A stretch of 64,000 bases of DNA from Acidobacteriota bacterium (GCA_021778845.1 JAJYBU010000017.1:1-64000), one strand, 5' to 3'; positions 46,351-55,250 are shown, numbered from the stretch's first letter. Numbers and translations: made by a program. Notes: generated from the sequence alone by a model not told the origin.

Positions 46351-46377
46351 AAGAGGCGACCCAACGGGTCGCCTCTT
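46351..46377. terminator. Bidirectional hairpin terminator
   Basis: AAGAGGCGACCC (46351-46362) and GGGTCGCCTCTT (46366-46377) form a perfect 12-bp stem with an AAC loop. It lies between the stop of the exported hypothetical gene (46327) and the convergent rplS stop (46402). Short T and A stretches flank it on both sides, so it could end transcription from both directions. Confidence 0.8.
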
Positions 46378-46401
46378 GATGTTTCAGGGATGCAAGACAA
46401 A

Positions 46402-46758
46402 TTACGCGGTGCGCGCAACTTCCTTCAGGCGAGCAGCCTTGCCGCGCAATCCGCGGAGATAGAAGAGCTTGGAGCGGCGTACCTGGTAGGACCGAATCTT
46501 CTCAACCTTGTCCACAACCTTGGAGTTGTACGGAAAGATGCGCTCGACACCCTGGCCAAAGCTCATCTTACGGACGGTGAAAGAGCCTTGCGGACCCTTC
46601 TTGCAGGCAATGACCATGCCTTCGAACGCCTGGAGGCGCTCTTTGTCGCCCTCTTTGATCTTCACCTGCACACGGACTGTGTCGCCGGGGGCGAAGTCGG
46701 GGAGGTCGGTACGCTGGAGCTTGTCGGCCAGCTTCTGCATGATGGGATGGATAGACAT
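46402..46758 (-). CDS. rplS: 50S ribosomal protein L19
   Basis: A 118-residue L19, located at the interface of the ribosomal subunits. Conserved segments seen: [27 protein letters not shown] (split here: FAPGDTV, then [11 protein letters not shown]), [10 protein letters not shown] and a C-terminal YYLRG-type [15 protein letters not shown]. The start is ATG 46758 ([10 protein letters not shown]), preceded by an AAGGAA box. Last gene of rpsP-khpA-rimM-trmD-rplS. Confidence 0.98.
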   Translation of the reverse strand: MSIHPIMQKLADKLQRTDLPDFAPGDTVRVQVKIKEGDKERLQAFEGMVIACKKGPQGSFTVRKMSFGQGVERIFPYNSKVVDKVEKIRSYQVRRSKLFYLRGLRGKAARLKEVARTA

Positions 46759-46840
46759 GATAGGTTCCTTACGTAAAGTCGCAGGATTCAGTTTACATGA
46801 GATGAGAGGCTTTTGCAGGGATTTTCCACATCCCATGCGA

Positions 46841-47722
46841 TCAATCCCCTCGCCGATAGCCCAGAGTAGCTAGAAACTCCCGGTCGTCATCCGTAAGATC
46901 CGCGCCGGAGAGCAGGTCTGCACGATTGGCGAGCGTCTTGGCCAGCGCTGCCTGGCGACGCCAGCGGCGGATAGCCTGATGATCCCCACTGCCCAGTGGC
47001 TCGGGAACCGACACACCCAGAAACTCTGCGGGACGCGTGTAGTGAGGGTAGTCCAGCAGCCCGTTCGACGCGTTGGTCGAGCGCGGCGGAGCCTGCACAT
47101 CAGCAGAAGCATCAGTTCCTCCGCCCCCCGAGGCCCGCCCCTTCCTTTCTTCCTCGAGGTCCTGCGCATCGCCTTCCCCGAAACTCTCATAGCGACTGGA
47201 GTCCGCATGGCCAAGGACGCCCGGCAGGAGCCGAACCGTAGCGTCCACCACAATCGCGGCAGCCAGTTCACCGCCCGAGAGAACATAGTCGCCAATTGAC
47301 AGCTCTTCATCGCACAGCAATTGGCTCACCCGCTCGTCGACGCCCTCATAGCGGCCGCAGATCAGAACCACGCGGTCAAGTGCAGCCAGGCGGCGGGCCG
47401 TGGATTGCTTGAACGGCTTCCCCTGCGCCGAAAGCAGAATGACCGTTTCGCGCGAACCGTCGCGTGCCGGTCTGGGTGCGATAGCCAGCGATTCGAGGCA
47501 CTCGAAGATCGGTTGGGGCTTCAACACCATCCCCTCCCCACCTCCGAAAGGACGGTCGTCAACGGTCCGGTGGCGGTCGTGCGTAAAGCTCCGAAGATCA
47601 TGGACGTGGGCGCTCGCAAGGCCCGTTCGCAGCGCACGCGATACGACGCCGTGGCCCAGAATACCCTGGTCAGGCAGTGCGCCAAAGAACTCGGGAAAGA
47701 TAGTGAGGATGTCAAAGCGCAT
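46841..47722 (-). CDS. trmD: tRNA (guanine-37-N1)-methyltransferase
   Basis: Methylates G37 next to the anticodon and so prevents frameshifting. The SPOUT-family knot is visible: [22 protein letters not shown] and [11 protein letters not shown]. The 293 residues exceed the usual 240-255 because about 35 residues rich in Gly, Ser and Ala ([17 protein letters not shown]) lie between [10 protein letters not shown] and [14 protein letters not shown] 47722 is chosen over GTG 47737 because it gives the conserved [12 protein letters not shown] start. It lies between rimM and rplS as usual. Confidence 0.95.
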   Translation of the reverse strand: MRFDILTIFPEFFGALPDQGILGHGVVSRALRTGLASAHVHDLRSFTHDRHRTVDDRPFGGGEGMVLKPQPIFECLESLAIAPRPARDGSRETVILLSAQGKPFKQSTARRLAALDRVVLICGRYEGVDERVSQLLCDEELSIGDYVLSGGELAAAIVVDATVRLLPGVLGHADSSRYESFGEGDAQDLEEERKGRASGGGGTDASADVQAPPRSTNASNGLLDYPHYTRPAEFLGVSVPEPLGSGDHQAIRRWRRQAALAKTLANRADLLSGADLTDDDREFLATLGYRRGD

Positions 47723-47822
47723 GAAGGCAGAAACCACAGCTCGAAAATTGGATGTCCACTGTGAGTGTACGGCTTGGGTTTGGCTTTGCTAGTCGAAGAA
47801 GAAACAACGCCCCGAACCCGGT

Positions 47823-48500
47823 TCAGGGCTCCGGCGTCGCCGGAGGAATCAGGTCTTCCTCCGCGTCGAGGAGTCCGTCAGGAAGGCGCATCGTGATGCG
47901 GCGCGCCGCAATGTCGACGTCCTCGATCCACGACAGAACAAACGGTACAAGGATCGGCTCAGTGGCCTCGACGTCATCGGCTTCGTCCGTTACTTGCACA
48001 GGACGGCTGAGTTCGACAGCCAGCAGCGGAGCCGCATCCTCGATGCGCGTGCGACCATCAGGGCCAGTGGCAAACTCTACGTCAACAACCCTCCCGACAC
48101 CGACCGCTCCGCTGGTCGTAGCAGACGCGTTGTAGAGGGTGCAACCTACCAGATCACCAACGAAAAACGTTCCAGGGTCCAGTGTCGGAAGCTGATCGTT
48201 GGCTATCAGAATTTTCTGCCCGGCCAAGGCTTCGGCAGCCGAGATACTATCGCAGCCCGACAGCTTGAGCACCACGCGACCGGCATTCTTGCCCGTAGGA
48301 AACCAATGCTCCTCGATCCTCCGGCTGGCAGCTCCAACTACGGGCATCGTCGCGTCCGCAGAGGCTAGAACGACGTCGCGGCTCCCTGCAAAAAGGTCTG
48401 GAAGATCACTGAGCGGATCGGCAAGGAGTTCACCCCGCCTCCCCTGTGGGCGTAGCAGCCGGGCAATCGGAAACCATCCGGAAGTCGATGGGGAGTTCAA
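47823..48500 (-). CDS. rimM: 16S rRNA processing protein RimM
   Basis: Assembly factor for the 30S head domain that binds S19. The 225 residues show the N-terminal beta barrel (IARLLRPQGRRGELLADPLSD) and a C-terminal PRC-barrel region (FFVGDLVGCTLYN to VLSWIEDVDIAARRITMRLPDGLL, split across the domain). It is longer than E. coli RimM (182) owing to an acidic insert near residue 170. Gene order around it is the standard ribosomal one. Confidence 0.92.
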   Translation of the reverse strand: MNSPSTSGWFPIARLLRPQGRRGELLADPLSDLPDLFAGSRDVVLASADATMPVVGAASRRIEEHWFPTGKNAGRVVLKLSGCDSISAAEALAGQKILIANDQLPTLDPGTFFVGDLVGCTLYNASATTSGAVGVGRVVDVEFATGPDGRTRIEDAAPLLAVELSRPVQVTDEADDVEATEPILVPFVLSWIEDVDIAARRITMRLPDGLLDAEEDLIPPATPEP

Positions 48501-48692
48501 TGGGAGTGGCTCCGGGAGGCGTCACGGCTCGCGGTAACACCAGGAAAGGCCTCCGCCTCTCCCCGTCCGCTAAAGTCGCAACGCCGCGTCTAAGGTGATG
48601 GCAAGACGAAAGCCTCACCTTTTGCAAATCAAAAACCCATGGACAGAGTTTCAGCGCGGAATCGCGATAAGCGACAGCGGTGCTCTCTCGCC

Positions 48693-49013
48693 TCAGTCCC
48701 TGTCGTGGGCTTCGTGGTCGTGATGCGTACGTCCGGCTTCCACAATGTCGAGCGAAAACCTGTGCTGCAGCTTCATGCTGGCTGCACCGAGAATCGTACG
48801 CAGCGAACGGGCCGTCCGCCCCTGCTTTCCGATCACTTTCCCAATATCGGTTGGCGAAACGTGGAGGCGAAGGACTGTAGCGTCCTGTTGGGTGATCACT
48901 TCCACCTTAACCGCGTCGGCATCATCAACCAATGCGCGGGTGATCTCCGTTATCAGGGTTTGCATTTCCGCTACGGCGAAGTTGCGGTCGGGCAGCGCAG
49001 TAGAATCAGACAC
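48693..49013 (-). CDS. khpA: KH-domain RNA-binding protein KhpA
   Basis: A 106-residue single KH-domain protein of the YlqC/KhpA family. The RNA-binding GxxG loop is GKQG in DIGKVIGKQGRTARSLRTIL (positions ~57-76). KhpA partners KhpB (Jag) as an RNA chaperone affecting cell division. It lies between rpsP and rimM, the usual place. The His/Asp-rich tail (HHDHEAHDRD) is lineage-specific. Confidence 0.93.
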   Translation of the reverse strand: MSDSTALPDRNFAVAEMQTLITEITRALVDDADAVKVEVITQQDATVLRLHVSPTDIGKVIGKQGRTARSLRTILGAASMKLQHRFSLDIVEAGRTHHDHEAHDRD

Positions 49014-49269
49014 TCGTACACCTCAAGAGAGTATTGAGCCTGCACCGCAGTAGGGGAGCCACTTCTCTTGTCTGGAAGGGGTCTCGCCGGTTACCGCTTT
49101 GAGGTGTCGCGCAAATCAGGGCAGACAAATAAAGTGTTTTGAAGCAACAATCTACGATCAACATCAAAACGGCGGTATTGGCTATCGTGAGTGTACTGCA
49201 ATTCTGCTTGACTTTGCCACACTCTTTGGATTTTAGCGAGTGCCACGGAAGTTACAGAGCGTTGGTTAC

Positions 49270-49539
49270 TTATGCCGCAGGAGCCTCTTCCGGGGCTGCA
49301 TCCGCAACCACTGGCTGGTACTTGGCCAGAAGTTTACCGACGGTCTCCGAGAGTTGTGCCCCCTTGGATGTCCAATAATCGACGCGGTCACGCTTGATCT
49401 GAACGCTCGCCGGATTGGTGCGGGGGTTGTAGGTGCCTACCACCTCGACCGAACGGCCGTTCCGGGCGCGATCTTTTTCGATGACAACGACGCGATAATG
49501 AGGCTGCTTACGGGCGCCAACGCGCGCCAAACGAATCAT
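49270..49539 (-). CDS. rpsP: 30S ribosomal protein S16
   Basis: An 89-residue S16, an early-binding 30S protein. Conserved MIRLARVGARKQPHYRVVV start, VGTYNPRTNP, and KGAQLSETVGKLL. ATG 49539 is the family start; the longer frame upstream is non-coding. First gene of the rpsP operon, about 120 bases behind its promoter. The gaps to khpA (256 bases) and from khpA to rimM (192 bases) are wide for this operon and hold no supported gene. Confidence 0.97.
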   Translation of the reverse strand: MIRLARVGARKQPHYRVVVIEKDRARNGRSVEVVGTYNPRTNPASVQIKRDRVDYWTSKGAQLSETVGKLLAKYQPVVADAAPEEAPAA

Positions 49540-49660
49540 CAACACAGGGGTAGATCCTCTCAGAAAAACTTGAATGATTTCAGGGTTGCCGCCCATTATC
49601 CTCGATGCATGAGGATCTCCTGATCGGCACAACCGACGGACGCGAAAGTCCGAACACCTA

Positions 49661-49689
49661 AGTATCGCGGATTTCTGCCCATTCTGCAA
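49661..49689 (-). promoter_or_regulatory. Promoter of the rpsP operon
   Basis: On the minus strand, TTGCAG (49689-49684), a 17-base spacer and GATACT (49666-49661) form a good sigma-70 promoter about 120 bases before the rpsP start. The leader between them is long and may hold structure. The rest of 49540-49930, between rpsP and the divergent PilZ gene, shows no other gene. Confidence 0.65.
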
Positions 49690-49930
49690 TGGCTGGAGCG
49701 AATTTTCTGCGACCTTTGCGGTGCAAAACGCTGGCTATGCCATTCCCCGCGCGGAAACTTCCCCCGCCCGGCCCCGGTTTGCCGGTGCCCCGGCGGGTAA
49801 CGACCAAGGGTACGTTCTATAAATGGTTCATCCAGAGGCCGATGCGTGCAGTAGAATTCTTTGGTAACACGTGGCACTGAACTATTTATCGTTACGATCG
49901 ATTTGAGTTACCTCCCGGAAGGAGGGTCGT

Positions 49931-50257
49931 TTGGCGACCCTGCAACGATCCTACGAAACCGTTCCAGTCCGCGCAGCGGTGCGTTTCCCCTTGCGCCTGG
50001 AAATTGTGTTGCGTACGATCGAGCGGCAGTATCCGGCGGTTACCGAAGATGTATCGGCGAATGGACTACTATTTACCGCCGAGAGCCTGCCGCCGATAGG
50101 CATTGAAGTGAAGTTCGACTTGACGATGCCTGCGGAGATCATGGGTGGGGTGGATGACGTACTGCTGCATTGCGTGGGACGGATTGTTAGACATCAACGG
50201 ACTGCAGACAGACAAATGGCGGCCGCGGTCATCGATGAATACTCTTTTAGAGGCTGA
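49931..50257 (+). CDS. PilZ-domain protein
   Basis: A 108-residue single PilZ domain, the cyclic-di-GMP receptor fold. RFPLRLEIVLR near residue 19 occupies the place of the RxxxR motif, though the second Arg is shifted, and DVSANGLLF matches the D/NxSxxG motif. The start is TTG with GGAGG just before it. It ends 6 bases before a LuxR-type regulator gene, so the two are probably one operon. It may be a weak or atypical c-di-GMP binder. Confidence 0.82.
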   Translation: MATLQRSYETVPVRAAVRFPLRLEIVLRTIERQYPAVTEDVSANGLLFTAESLPPIGIEVKFDLTMPAEIMGGVDDVLLHCVGRIVRHQRTADRQMAAAVIDEYSFRG

Positions 50258-50263
50258 GCAGTT

Positions 50264-51067
50264 ATGAGCGATGAGTTGGCGAATGGCAATGCGTTAGAGC
50301 GTAATGATGATCTCGCAGGAGATCTGGACGACCTGGAACCCGGTGACCCCGGTCCAGACGGTGGCATCCGCGTCATCCTTGCGGACTCGCAGGCCATCTA
50401 TCGCGTCGGGATGCGCAAGGTCTTTGCACTGGAAGATGACATTCGCGTCGTAGCCCAGGCCGAGACGCTCGAAAATCTTTATGCGGCGCTGCAGCACTTC
50501 CCTACCGACGTCGTGCTTCTCGAAGGACACCTCATCGCCGGCACAGTCGACGCCATCCCGGAGTTCATGCGCCGGGCTCCGCATGCCAAGTTGATCGTGC
50601 AAATCTCTTCGAGCGACGAAGGCAACACCGTCGAGCTATTCCGGCGCGGCGTGCGCGGCGTAGTGCCGCGGTCCATCTCTCCGGAGTTGCTGGTGAGATG
50701 CGTGCGCAAGATCGCCGCTGGCGAAACGTGGATTGATAACCAGTCGATCAGTTGGGTCATCGACGCCTATCGCGAGCAGGCGACAATGCTCACCAATCCC
50801 AAGTCCCAGCCCCGCCTCTCAGAGAAAGAGTTGGCGATCATTGCCTGCATTACGCGCGGCATGCGGAATAAAGAGATTGCCTATCAGATCGGGACTACCG
50901 AGCAGGTGATAAAAAATTACCTGCGCAAGATCTACGACAAACTCGGTGTGGCGGACCGCCTCGAACTCGCGCTCTATTGCCTGCACCACAAGATTCTCCA
51001 GTCGCAGCCGGGAGGCGCGGAAGCTCCGTTCGTGGACCCGGGGATTCCACTGCGCGCGAAGCTGTAA
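50264..51067 (+). CDS. LuxR/NarL-type regulator with a degenerate receiver
   Basis: A 267-residue protein. The receiver-like domain (about 34-150) is followed by a LuxR helix-turn-helix (about 187-245: SEKELAIIACITRGMRNKEIAYQIG). The receiver has Glu87 (DVVLLEGHL) where the phosphorylated Asp should be, only one acidic residue in the N-terminal pocket (ILADSQ, D41), and Arg instead of the conserved Lys (VVPRS). It should not be phosphorylated normally; Glu may mimic the active state. The N-terminal 33 residues are acidic and extra. A PilZ gene precedes it. Confidence 0.9.
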   Translation: MSDELANGNALERNDDLAGDLDDLEPGDPGPDGGIRVILADSQAIYRVGMRKVFALEDDIRVVAQAETLENLYAALQHFPTDVVLLEGHLIAGTVDAIPEFMRRAPHAKLIVQISSSDEGNTVELFRRGVRGVVPRSISPELLVRCVRKIAAGETWIDNQSISWVIDAYREQATMLTNPKSQPRLSEKELAIIACITRGMRNKEIAYQIGTTEQVIKNYLRKIYDKLGVADRLELALYCLHHKILQSQPGGAEAPFVDPGIPLRAKL

Positions 51068-51133
51068 CGATCCCGTTCCGCGCAGTTGCCTGAGTCCCTG
51101 CGTGCGGATACACCTGGATGAGGGCGGTTCACG

Positions 51134-52438
51134 ATGAAGCTGCTGCAGCCGTTTCAAGCGCTTGATGCAAAACAGCGGCGCGTCTTTCTCGCCTGTTTTC
51201 TGGGTTGGTCGCTGGATGCGTTTGATTTCTTCCTGCTGACCTACTGCCTCGACTCGGTCGGAGCGACATTCCATCTCTCCTTGAAAATTGTCGCAGAGAG
51301 TCTGTTCTGGACCCTGGCGATGCGGCCCGTGGGAGCACTCCTCTTCGGCTGGCTGGCGGAACGCTACGGTCGCCGTCCCACGCTGATGATAAACATCGCA
51401 TGCTTCAGCGTGTTCGAACTGGCGTCCGCATTTGCGCCAAGTTGGCCGGTGTTCCTCGTATCGCGGGCATTGTTCGGAGTAGCCATGGGTGGCGAGTGGG
51501 GCGTAGGCGCGGCGCTCGCTCTCGAGACACTCCCCGTCGAAGTGCGCGGCTTCTTCTCCGGCCTGCTGCAGGAAGGCTATGTAACCGGCAACCTGATCGC
51601 CGCCGCCGTGGCCGGGTTGTTCGGGCTGTTCATCGCGCACCTGCATCCGCAGGGGTTTGCAGGGAGTTGGCGAATGCTGTTTGTCATCGGCGCCCTGCCG
51701 GCGCTGCTGGTGTTCTACGTGCGCTCCTCGGTCGAGGAGTCGCCGTCGTGGGAGGCGGGCAGGCAGGCCCGTACGGTTAAGCAAAGCAAGCCCCGCAAAT
51801 CGATGATCACGTCGGCTCACAACGGCCTCGCGCTGGTCATCCGCTATGGCCGCTCGTTTCTGTTCCTCACCGTGCTCATGTTCTCCTTCAACTCCCTGAG
51901 CCACGGAACACAGGACCTTTATGCAACCTTCCTCAAGCATGATGACGGCCTGTCCGTCCCAACCGTATCCGCAGTGGCGATGATTGGGATGCTGGGCGCA
52001 GTACTCGGCGGCCTGGTCTGCGGCACACTCTCGGAGCGCTTTGGCCGCAGGCGAACCATCGTTGTTGCAGCCTTGCTCGCAATCCCCATGATTCCGCTCT
52101 GGGCATGGAGCCATACGGTCGTGATGCTCGCCGTCGGTGGATTCCTGATGCAGTTCATGGTGCAGGGTGCGTGGGGAATCATCCCGGTGCATCTGAATGA
52201 GCTGGCGCCGCCAGCAGTGCGAGCCGTGTTTCCCGGCGTCGCGTATCAACTCGGAAATCTCATGGCATCTCGCAACGGCGTCTTTCAGGCGGGCATTGCA
52301 GCCCACTTCTATGGCGGACGCCTCGCGCCAGTCATGTCGTGGACCGTGCTGGGGATAGCCCTGCTGGTGGCGCTCGTCACCTCGCTCGGACCCGAAGCCA
52401 AAGGCGCGGACTTGTCCAATGTCGACGCAAGTAGTTAG
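51134..52438 (+). CDS. MFS transporter, sialate/lactate:H+ symporter type
   Basis: A 434-residue major facilitator with 12 helices. The N-terminal FLGWSLDAFDFFLLTYCL is typical of the SHS (sialic acid/lactate, Jen1-like) family of carboxylate symporters. The loop 2-3 motif is GWLAERYGRRPTL, and GVAMGGEWGVGAALALE follows. The substrate cannot be read from the sequence; a small organic acid is likely. Phenylalanine hydroxylase follows 27 bases later, which might point to a related aromatic compound. Confidence 0.85.
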   Translation: MKLLQPFQALDAKQRRVFLACFLGWSLDAFDFFLLTYCLDSVGATFHLSLKIVAESLFWTLAMRPVGALLFGWLAERYGRRPTLMINIACFSVFELASAFAPSWPVFLVSRALFGVAMGGEWGVGAALALETLPVEVRGFFSGLLQEGYVTGNLIAAAVAGLFGLFIAHLHPQGFAGSWRMLFVIGALPALLVFYVRSSVEESPSWEAGRQARTVKQSKPRKSMITSAHNGLALVIRYGRSFLFLTVLMFSFNSLSHGTQDLYATFLKHDDGLSVPTVSAVAMIGMLGAVLGGLVCGTLSERFGRRRTIVVAALLAIPMIPLWAWSHTVVMLAVGGFLMQFMVQGAWGIIPVHLNELAPPAVRAVFPGVAYQLGNLMASRNGVFQAGIAAHFYGGRLAPVMSWTVLGIALLVALVTSLGPEAKGADLSNVDASS

Positions 52439-52465
52439 GGTTACTGTGTTGGCTGGAGGAAGACA

Positions 52466-53242
52466 ATGTCTACGCCGGTGGTTGAGTCTCCCAAAATATT
52501 TTCACCAGAACTGGTGGCCGCGCAGCCGTATCTGATCGAGCAGGATTGGGCAGCCTATACGTCCGAGCAGCATTCCATATGGACCGAGCTAGTAACCCGC
52601 AGAATGCCGCAACTCGAACAGCACGCGTGCAGCGCATACCTCGAAGGTTTCGAGCAGATTGGGCTTCAGGTCGACCAACTGCCGCAGTTGGCCAGGGTGA
52701 GTGCGCGGTTGCAGCCACGCACCGGCTGGAACTCAACGCCCGTCAGCGGTTTCCTCCCGTCGGACGCGTTCTTCGAAATGCTCGCAGCGCGAAAGTTTCC
52801 CACCACCACCTGGATTCGCAGCCGCGACGCCATGGAGTACACTCCCGAACCTGATATCTTTCACGACGTCTTTGGCCATGTGCCAATGCACGCGCACCCC
52901 GTCTTCGCAGATTTTCTGGAGCACTACGGAAAAGTCTGCGCAAGCCTCAAGAGTGCGGAAGCACTCGAACGCATGGGCCGCCTCTTCTGGTTCACCGTGG
53001 AGTTTGGCGTCATCCACGAGGCCGGAAAGATCAAGGTCTATGGCAGCGGTCTGATCTCATCGCACGGCGAGTGTACCCACGTTGTCGAGCGCGGCGCGGG
53101 TCTCGAGATTCGCGAGTTCAACCTCGATCAAGTCCTCCACACCGTCGTAGACGTAAGCAAGATGCAGCCCGTGCTCTATGCAATTGAAAGCTTCGACCAA
53201 ATCTACGAGGCCGCGAAAGAAGCGGAATCCCGGCTAACTTAA
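52466..53242 (+). CDS. phhA: Phenylalanine 4-monooxygenase
   Basis: Converts phenylalanine to tyrosine using a pterin cofactor, O2 and non-heme iron. The 258 residues match the bacterial short form. The iron ligands H133 and H138 are in IFHDVFGHVPM, and E179 is in FTVEFGVIHEAGKIKVYG. No regulatory ACT domain is present. It lies behind the MFS gene on the same strand. A pterin carbinolamine dehydratase gene, the usual companion, is not in the window. Confidence 0.95.
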   Translation: MSTPVVESPKIFSPELVAAQPYLIEQDWAAYTSEQHSIWTELVTRRMPQLEQHACSAYLEGFEQIGLQVDQLPQLARVSARLQPRTGWNSTPVSGFLPSDAFFEMLAARKFPTTTWIRSRDAMEYTPEPDIFHDVFGHVPMHAHPVFADFLEHYGKVCASLKSAEALERMGRLFWFTVEFGVIHEAGKIKVYGSGLISSHGECTHVVERGAGLEIREFNLDQVLHTVVDVSKMQPVLYAIESFDQIYEAAKEAESRLT

Positions 53243-53344
53243 TGACCCGCAGCGCGCACGGAGCAAAGGCTCGCTGCGCGCCAGCGTGTATTGCCGGATT
53301 TGCCCTCGGCGCCGAGTAACGATATGCTGGAAGGAATGATAGTG

Positions 53345-53407
53345 ATGCGCAGCGCAGCTTGTTGTAACTGTCCCGGCCTCGTGGTCTCGGACGCTGCTGC
53401 TTGTTGA
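53345..53407 (+). CDS. Cysteine-rich leader peptide (20 codons)
   Basis: A short reading frame, MRSAACCNCPGLVVSDAAAC, with Cys at codons 6, 7, 9 and 20. AAGGA (53331-53335) lies 9 bases before ATG 53345; ATG 53336 and GTG 53342 are in-frame alternatives. It ends 36 bases before a strong intrinsic terminator and 107 bases before the sulfite/nitrite reductase start. Its mRNA from 53379 to 53390 can pair with the terminator's 5' arm. It is the likely sensor of Cys-tRNA supply in an attenuator. Confidence 0.75.
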   Translation: MRSAACCNCPGLVVSDAAAC

Positions 53408-53443
53408 ACGCTGGATAAGCGAAGCCTGAGAATTACCCCGAGT

Positions 53444-53475
53444 GCCCACGAATCAAATCGTGGGCTTTTGTTTTT
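53444..53475 (+). terminator. Intrinsic terminator (attenuator) before the reductase gene
   Basis: GCCCACGA (53444-53451) and TCGTGGGC (53458-53465) form an 8-bp stem with a 6-base loop, followed by TTTTGTTTTT. This is a textbook Rho-independent terminator placed between a leader peptide and the reductase. A competing antiterminator is possible: TCGTGG (53379-53384) with CCACGA (53446-53451), and CTCGG (53386-53390) with CCGAG (53438-53442). Confidence 0.85.
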
Positions 53476-53513
53476 CTGCGGAAGCATCTTTGCGAGAGCG
53501 ATTGGAGAATGCA

Positions 53514-55241
53514 GTGAGCGAAGTAGTCAAGACTGGTACCAGTGACGTTGCAGCGAAAGAGACGAAGGCGCAGCGGTCCGAGCGACTGAAGCGCGAGAAG
53601 AATCCCTGGAACGCATGGCACGAGGTGGAGCAGTTTGCGCGCGACGGCCGCGCCAGCGTTCTCCCCGAGTGGAACAGCTTCTACTTCAAGTGGTGGGGAA
53701 TCTACACCCAGGGCGACGGCCTCGGCGTCACCGGCGGCAAGGGCGGCGAGGGCAAGGCCAGCGACTACTACATGATGCGCATCGGCCTGCCCAACGGCCT
53801 GCTGACCGCCAGGCAACTGCACGCAATTGCAGCGATGACAGAGAAGTACGCACGCGGCGTAGCCGACATCACAACGCGCCAGAATATTCAGTGGCACTGG
53901 TTGACCCTCGAATCTTTGCCGCTGGTGGTGCAGGAGTTGGCGGCAATCGGGCTCAGCCCCAAGGGCGCCTGCGGCGATGTCGCGCGCAACGTCACAGGCT
54001 GCCCGCTCGCGGGACTGGACGGGCATGAACTCCTCGATGCCTCGCCGCTCACCTTGCAGGTAGCGCAGATGCTGACCGGCAATCCGGAGTTCGTCAACCT
54101 GCCGCGCAAGTTCAAGGTGAGCATCACCGGCTGCCCCATCTGGTGCAGCTTTCCCGAGATCAACGACGTCGGGTTGACCGGACTCAAGCGCATCAAGGAT
54201 GGCAAGGAAGAAGTTGGATACAGCATTCGCGTCGGCGGCGGCCTGTCCGCCGAGCCGCATCTTGCCGTGCGATTGAACGCGTTCATCCCGCAGGACAAGG
54301 CACTGGCCGTGGTCCACGCTGTCTGCGAAATCTTCCGCGCCCAGGACGCCCTGCGCGAGAGCCGCACCCATGCCCGCCTGAAGTATCTATTCCTGCGCCA
54401 CGAGTGGACAGCCGAGAAGATGCTTGCCGCCATTGAGGAAAAACTCGGCTATACCTTCGATCCCTGCGAGGAAGGCCCGGTCGCGCAGGATATCTATCGC
54501 GACCACGTCGGCGTGCACCAGCAGCGTCAGCAGGGCCTCAGTTACGTCGGCGTGACAGTCCTCAACGGCCGTCTCAATCCGCAGCAACTCCATGCGCTCG
54601 CGAGTTTGAGCGAAGACTTCGGCGACGGCCATCTGCGCGCCACGATTGGCCAGAATATCGTGCTGGTGAATATCCCCAACGCCAACGTTCCGGAGTTGGT
54701 AGAGAAGATCACCGCGCTGGGATTGCAAGTCGAGCCCTCAGTGTTTTATCGCGGCGCGATCGCTTGCACCGGCACGGAGTTTTGCAAGCTCGCGATTTCC
54801 GAGACAAAGGGCTTCGCAAAATGGCTCGTCCGCGAGATGGAGGAGCGACTGCCGGAGTTCGATCAGCAACTGCGACTCCACGTAACCGGTTGCACAAATA
54901 GCTGCGGCCAGAGTTGGATCGCCGACATCGGCCTCGAAGGCAAGAAGCTCAAGAAGGATGGGCAGATGGTCGACGCGTTCTATTTCTGCGTCGGCGGAGC
55001 CGTAGGCCAGTATGCTGGAATCGCGCGTCAGATTGGGTTTCGCGCCACCGCAGAGGATTGCCCCGACGCCATCGAGCGGCTGCTGCGCGGCTATTTGAAG
55101 CAGCGCAGCGAGGGCGAGAGTCTGCGCGCATACTTCCGGCGCACCAGCGATGACGATCTCCGCGCACAGCTTGCCGGTGCCGTCGTGGAGCCAGTCGAAC
55201 GCGATCCATCACCAGGACGTGTTCCGACGAATGTTGGTTGA
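53514..55241 (+). CDS. Ferredoxin-type sulfite/nitrite reductase
   Basis: A 575-residue siroheme and [4Fe-4S] enzyme for the six-electron reduction of sulfite to sulfide or nitrite to ammonium. Cluster ligands are C418, C424, C460 and C464 (CTGTEFC and CTNSC). Two ferrite-reductase-like halves are visible, the first with KWWGIYTQGDG and DITTRQNIQWHW. The frame stays open upstream through the terminator, but GTG 53514 has GGAG at 53504-53507. The Cys-rich leader before it favours sulfite as the true substrate; the nitrate genes elsewhere keep nitrite possible. Confidence 0.9.
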   Translation: MSEVVKTGTSDVAAKETKAQRSERLKREKNPWNAWHEVEQFARDGRASVLPEWNSFYFKWWGIYTQGDGLGVTGGKGGEGKASDYYMMRIGLPNGLLTARQLHAIAAMTEKYARGVADITTRQNIQWHWLTLESLPLVVQELAAIGLSPKGACGDVARNVTGCPLAGLDGHELLDASPLTLQVAQMLTGNPEFVNLPRKFKVSITGCPIWCSFPEINDVGLTGLKRIKDGKEEVGYSIRVGGGLSAEPHLAVRLNAFIPQDKALAVVHAVCEIFRAQDALRESRTHARLKYLFLRHEWTAEKMLAAIEEKLGYTFDPCEEGPVAQDIYRDHVGVHQQRQQGLSYVGVTVLNGRLNPQQLHALASLSEDFGDGHLRATIGQNIVLVNIPNANVPELVEKITALGLQVEPSVFYRGAIACTGTEFCKLAISETKGFAKWLVREMEERLPEFDQQLRLHVTGCTNSCGQSWIADIGLEGKKLKKDGQMVDAFYFCVGGAVGQYAGIARQIGFRATAEDCPDAIERLLRGYLKQRSEGESLRAYFRRTSDDDLRAQLAGAVVEPVERDPSPGRVPTNVG

Positions 55242-55250
55242 GGAGAGGTT

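Noticed and set aside
50819-52306. A 495-codon minus-strand frame opposite the LuxR and MFS genes
   Set aside because: His/Gln/Arg-rich with no domain; shadow of two supported genes.
53442-53513. Longer N terminus for the sulfite/nitrite reductase starting at GTG 53442
   Set aside because: This stretch forms the terminator stem and T-run. GTG 53514 has a correctly spaced GGAG box.
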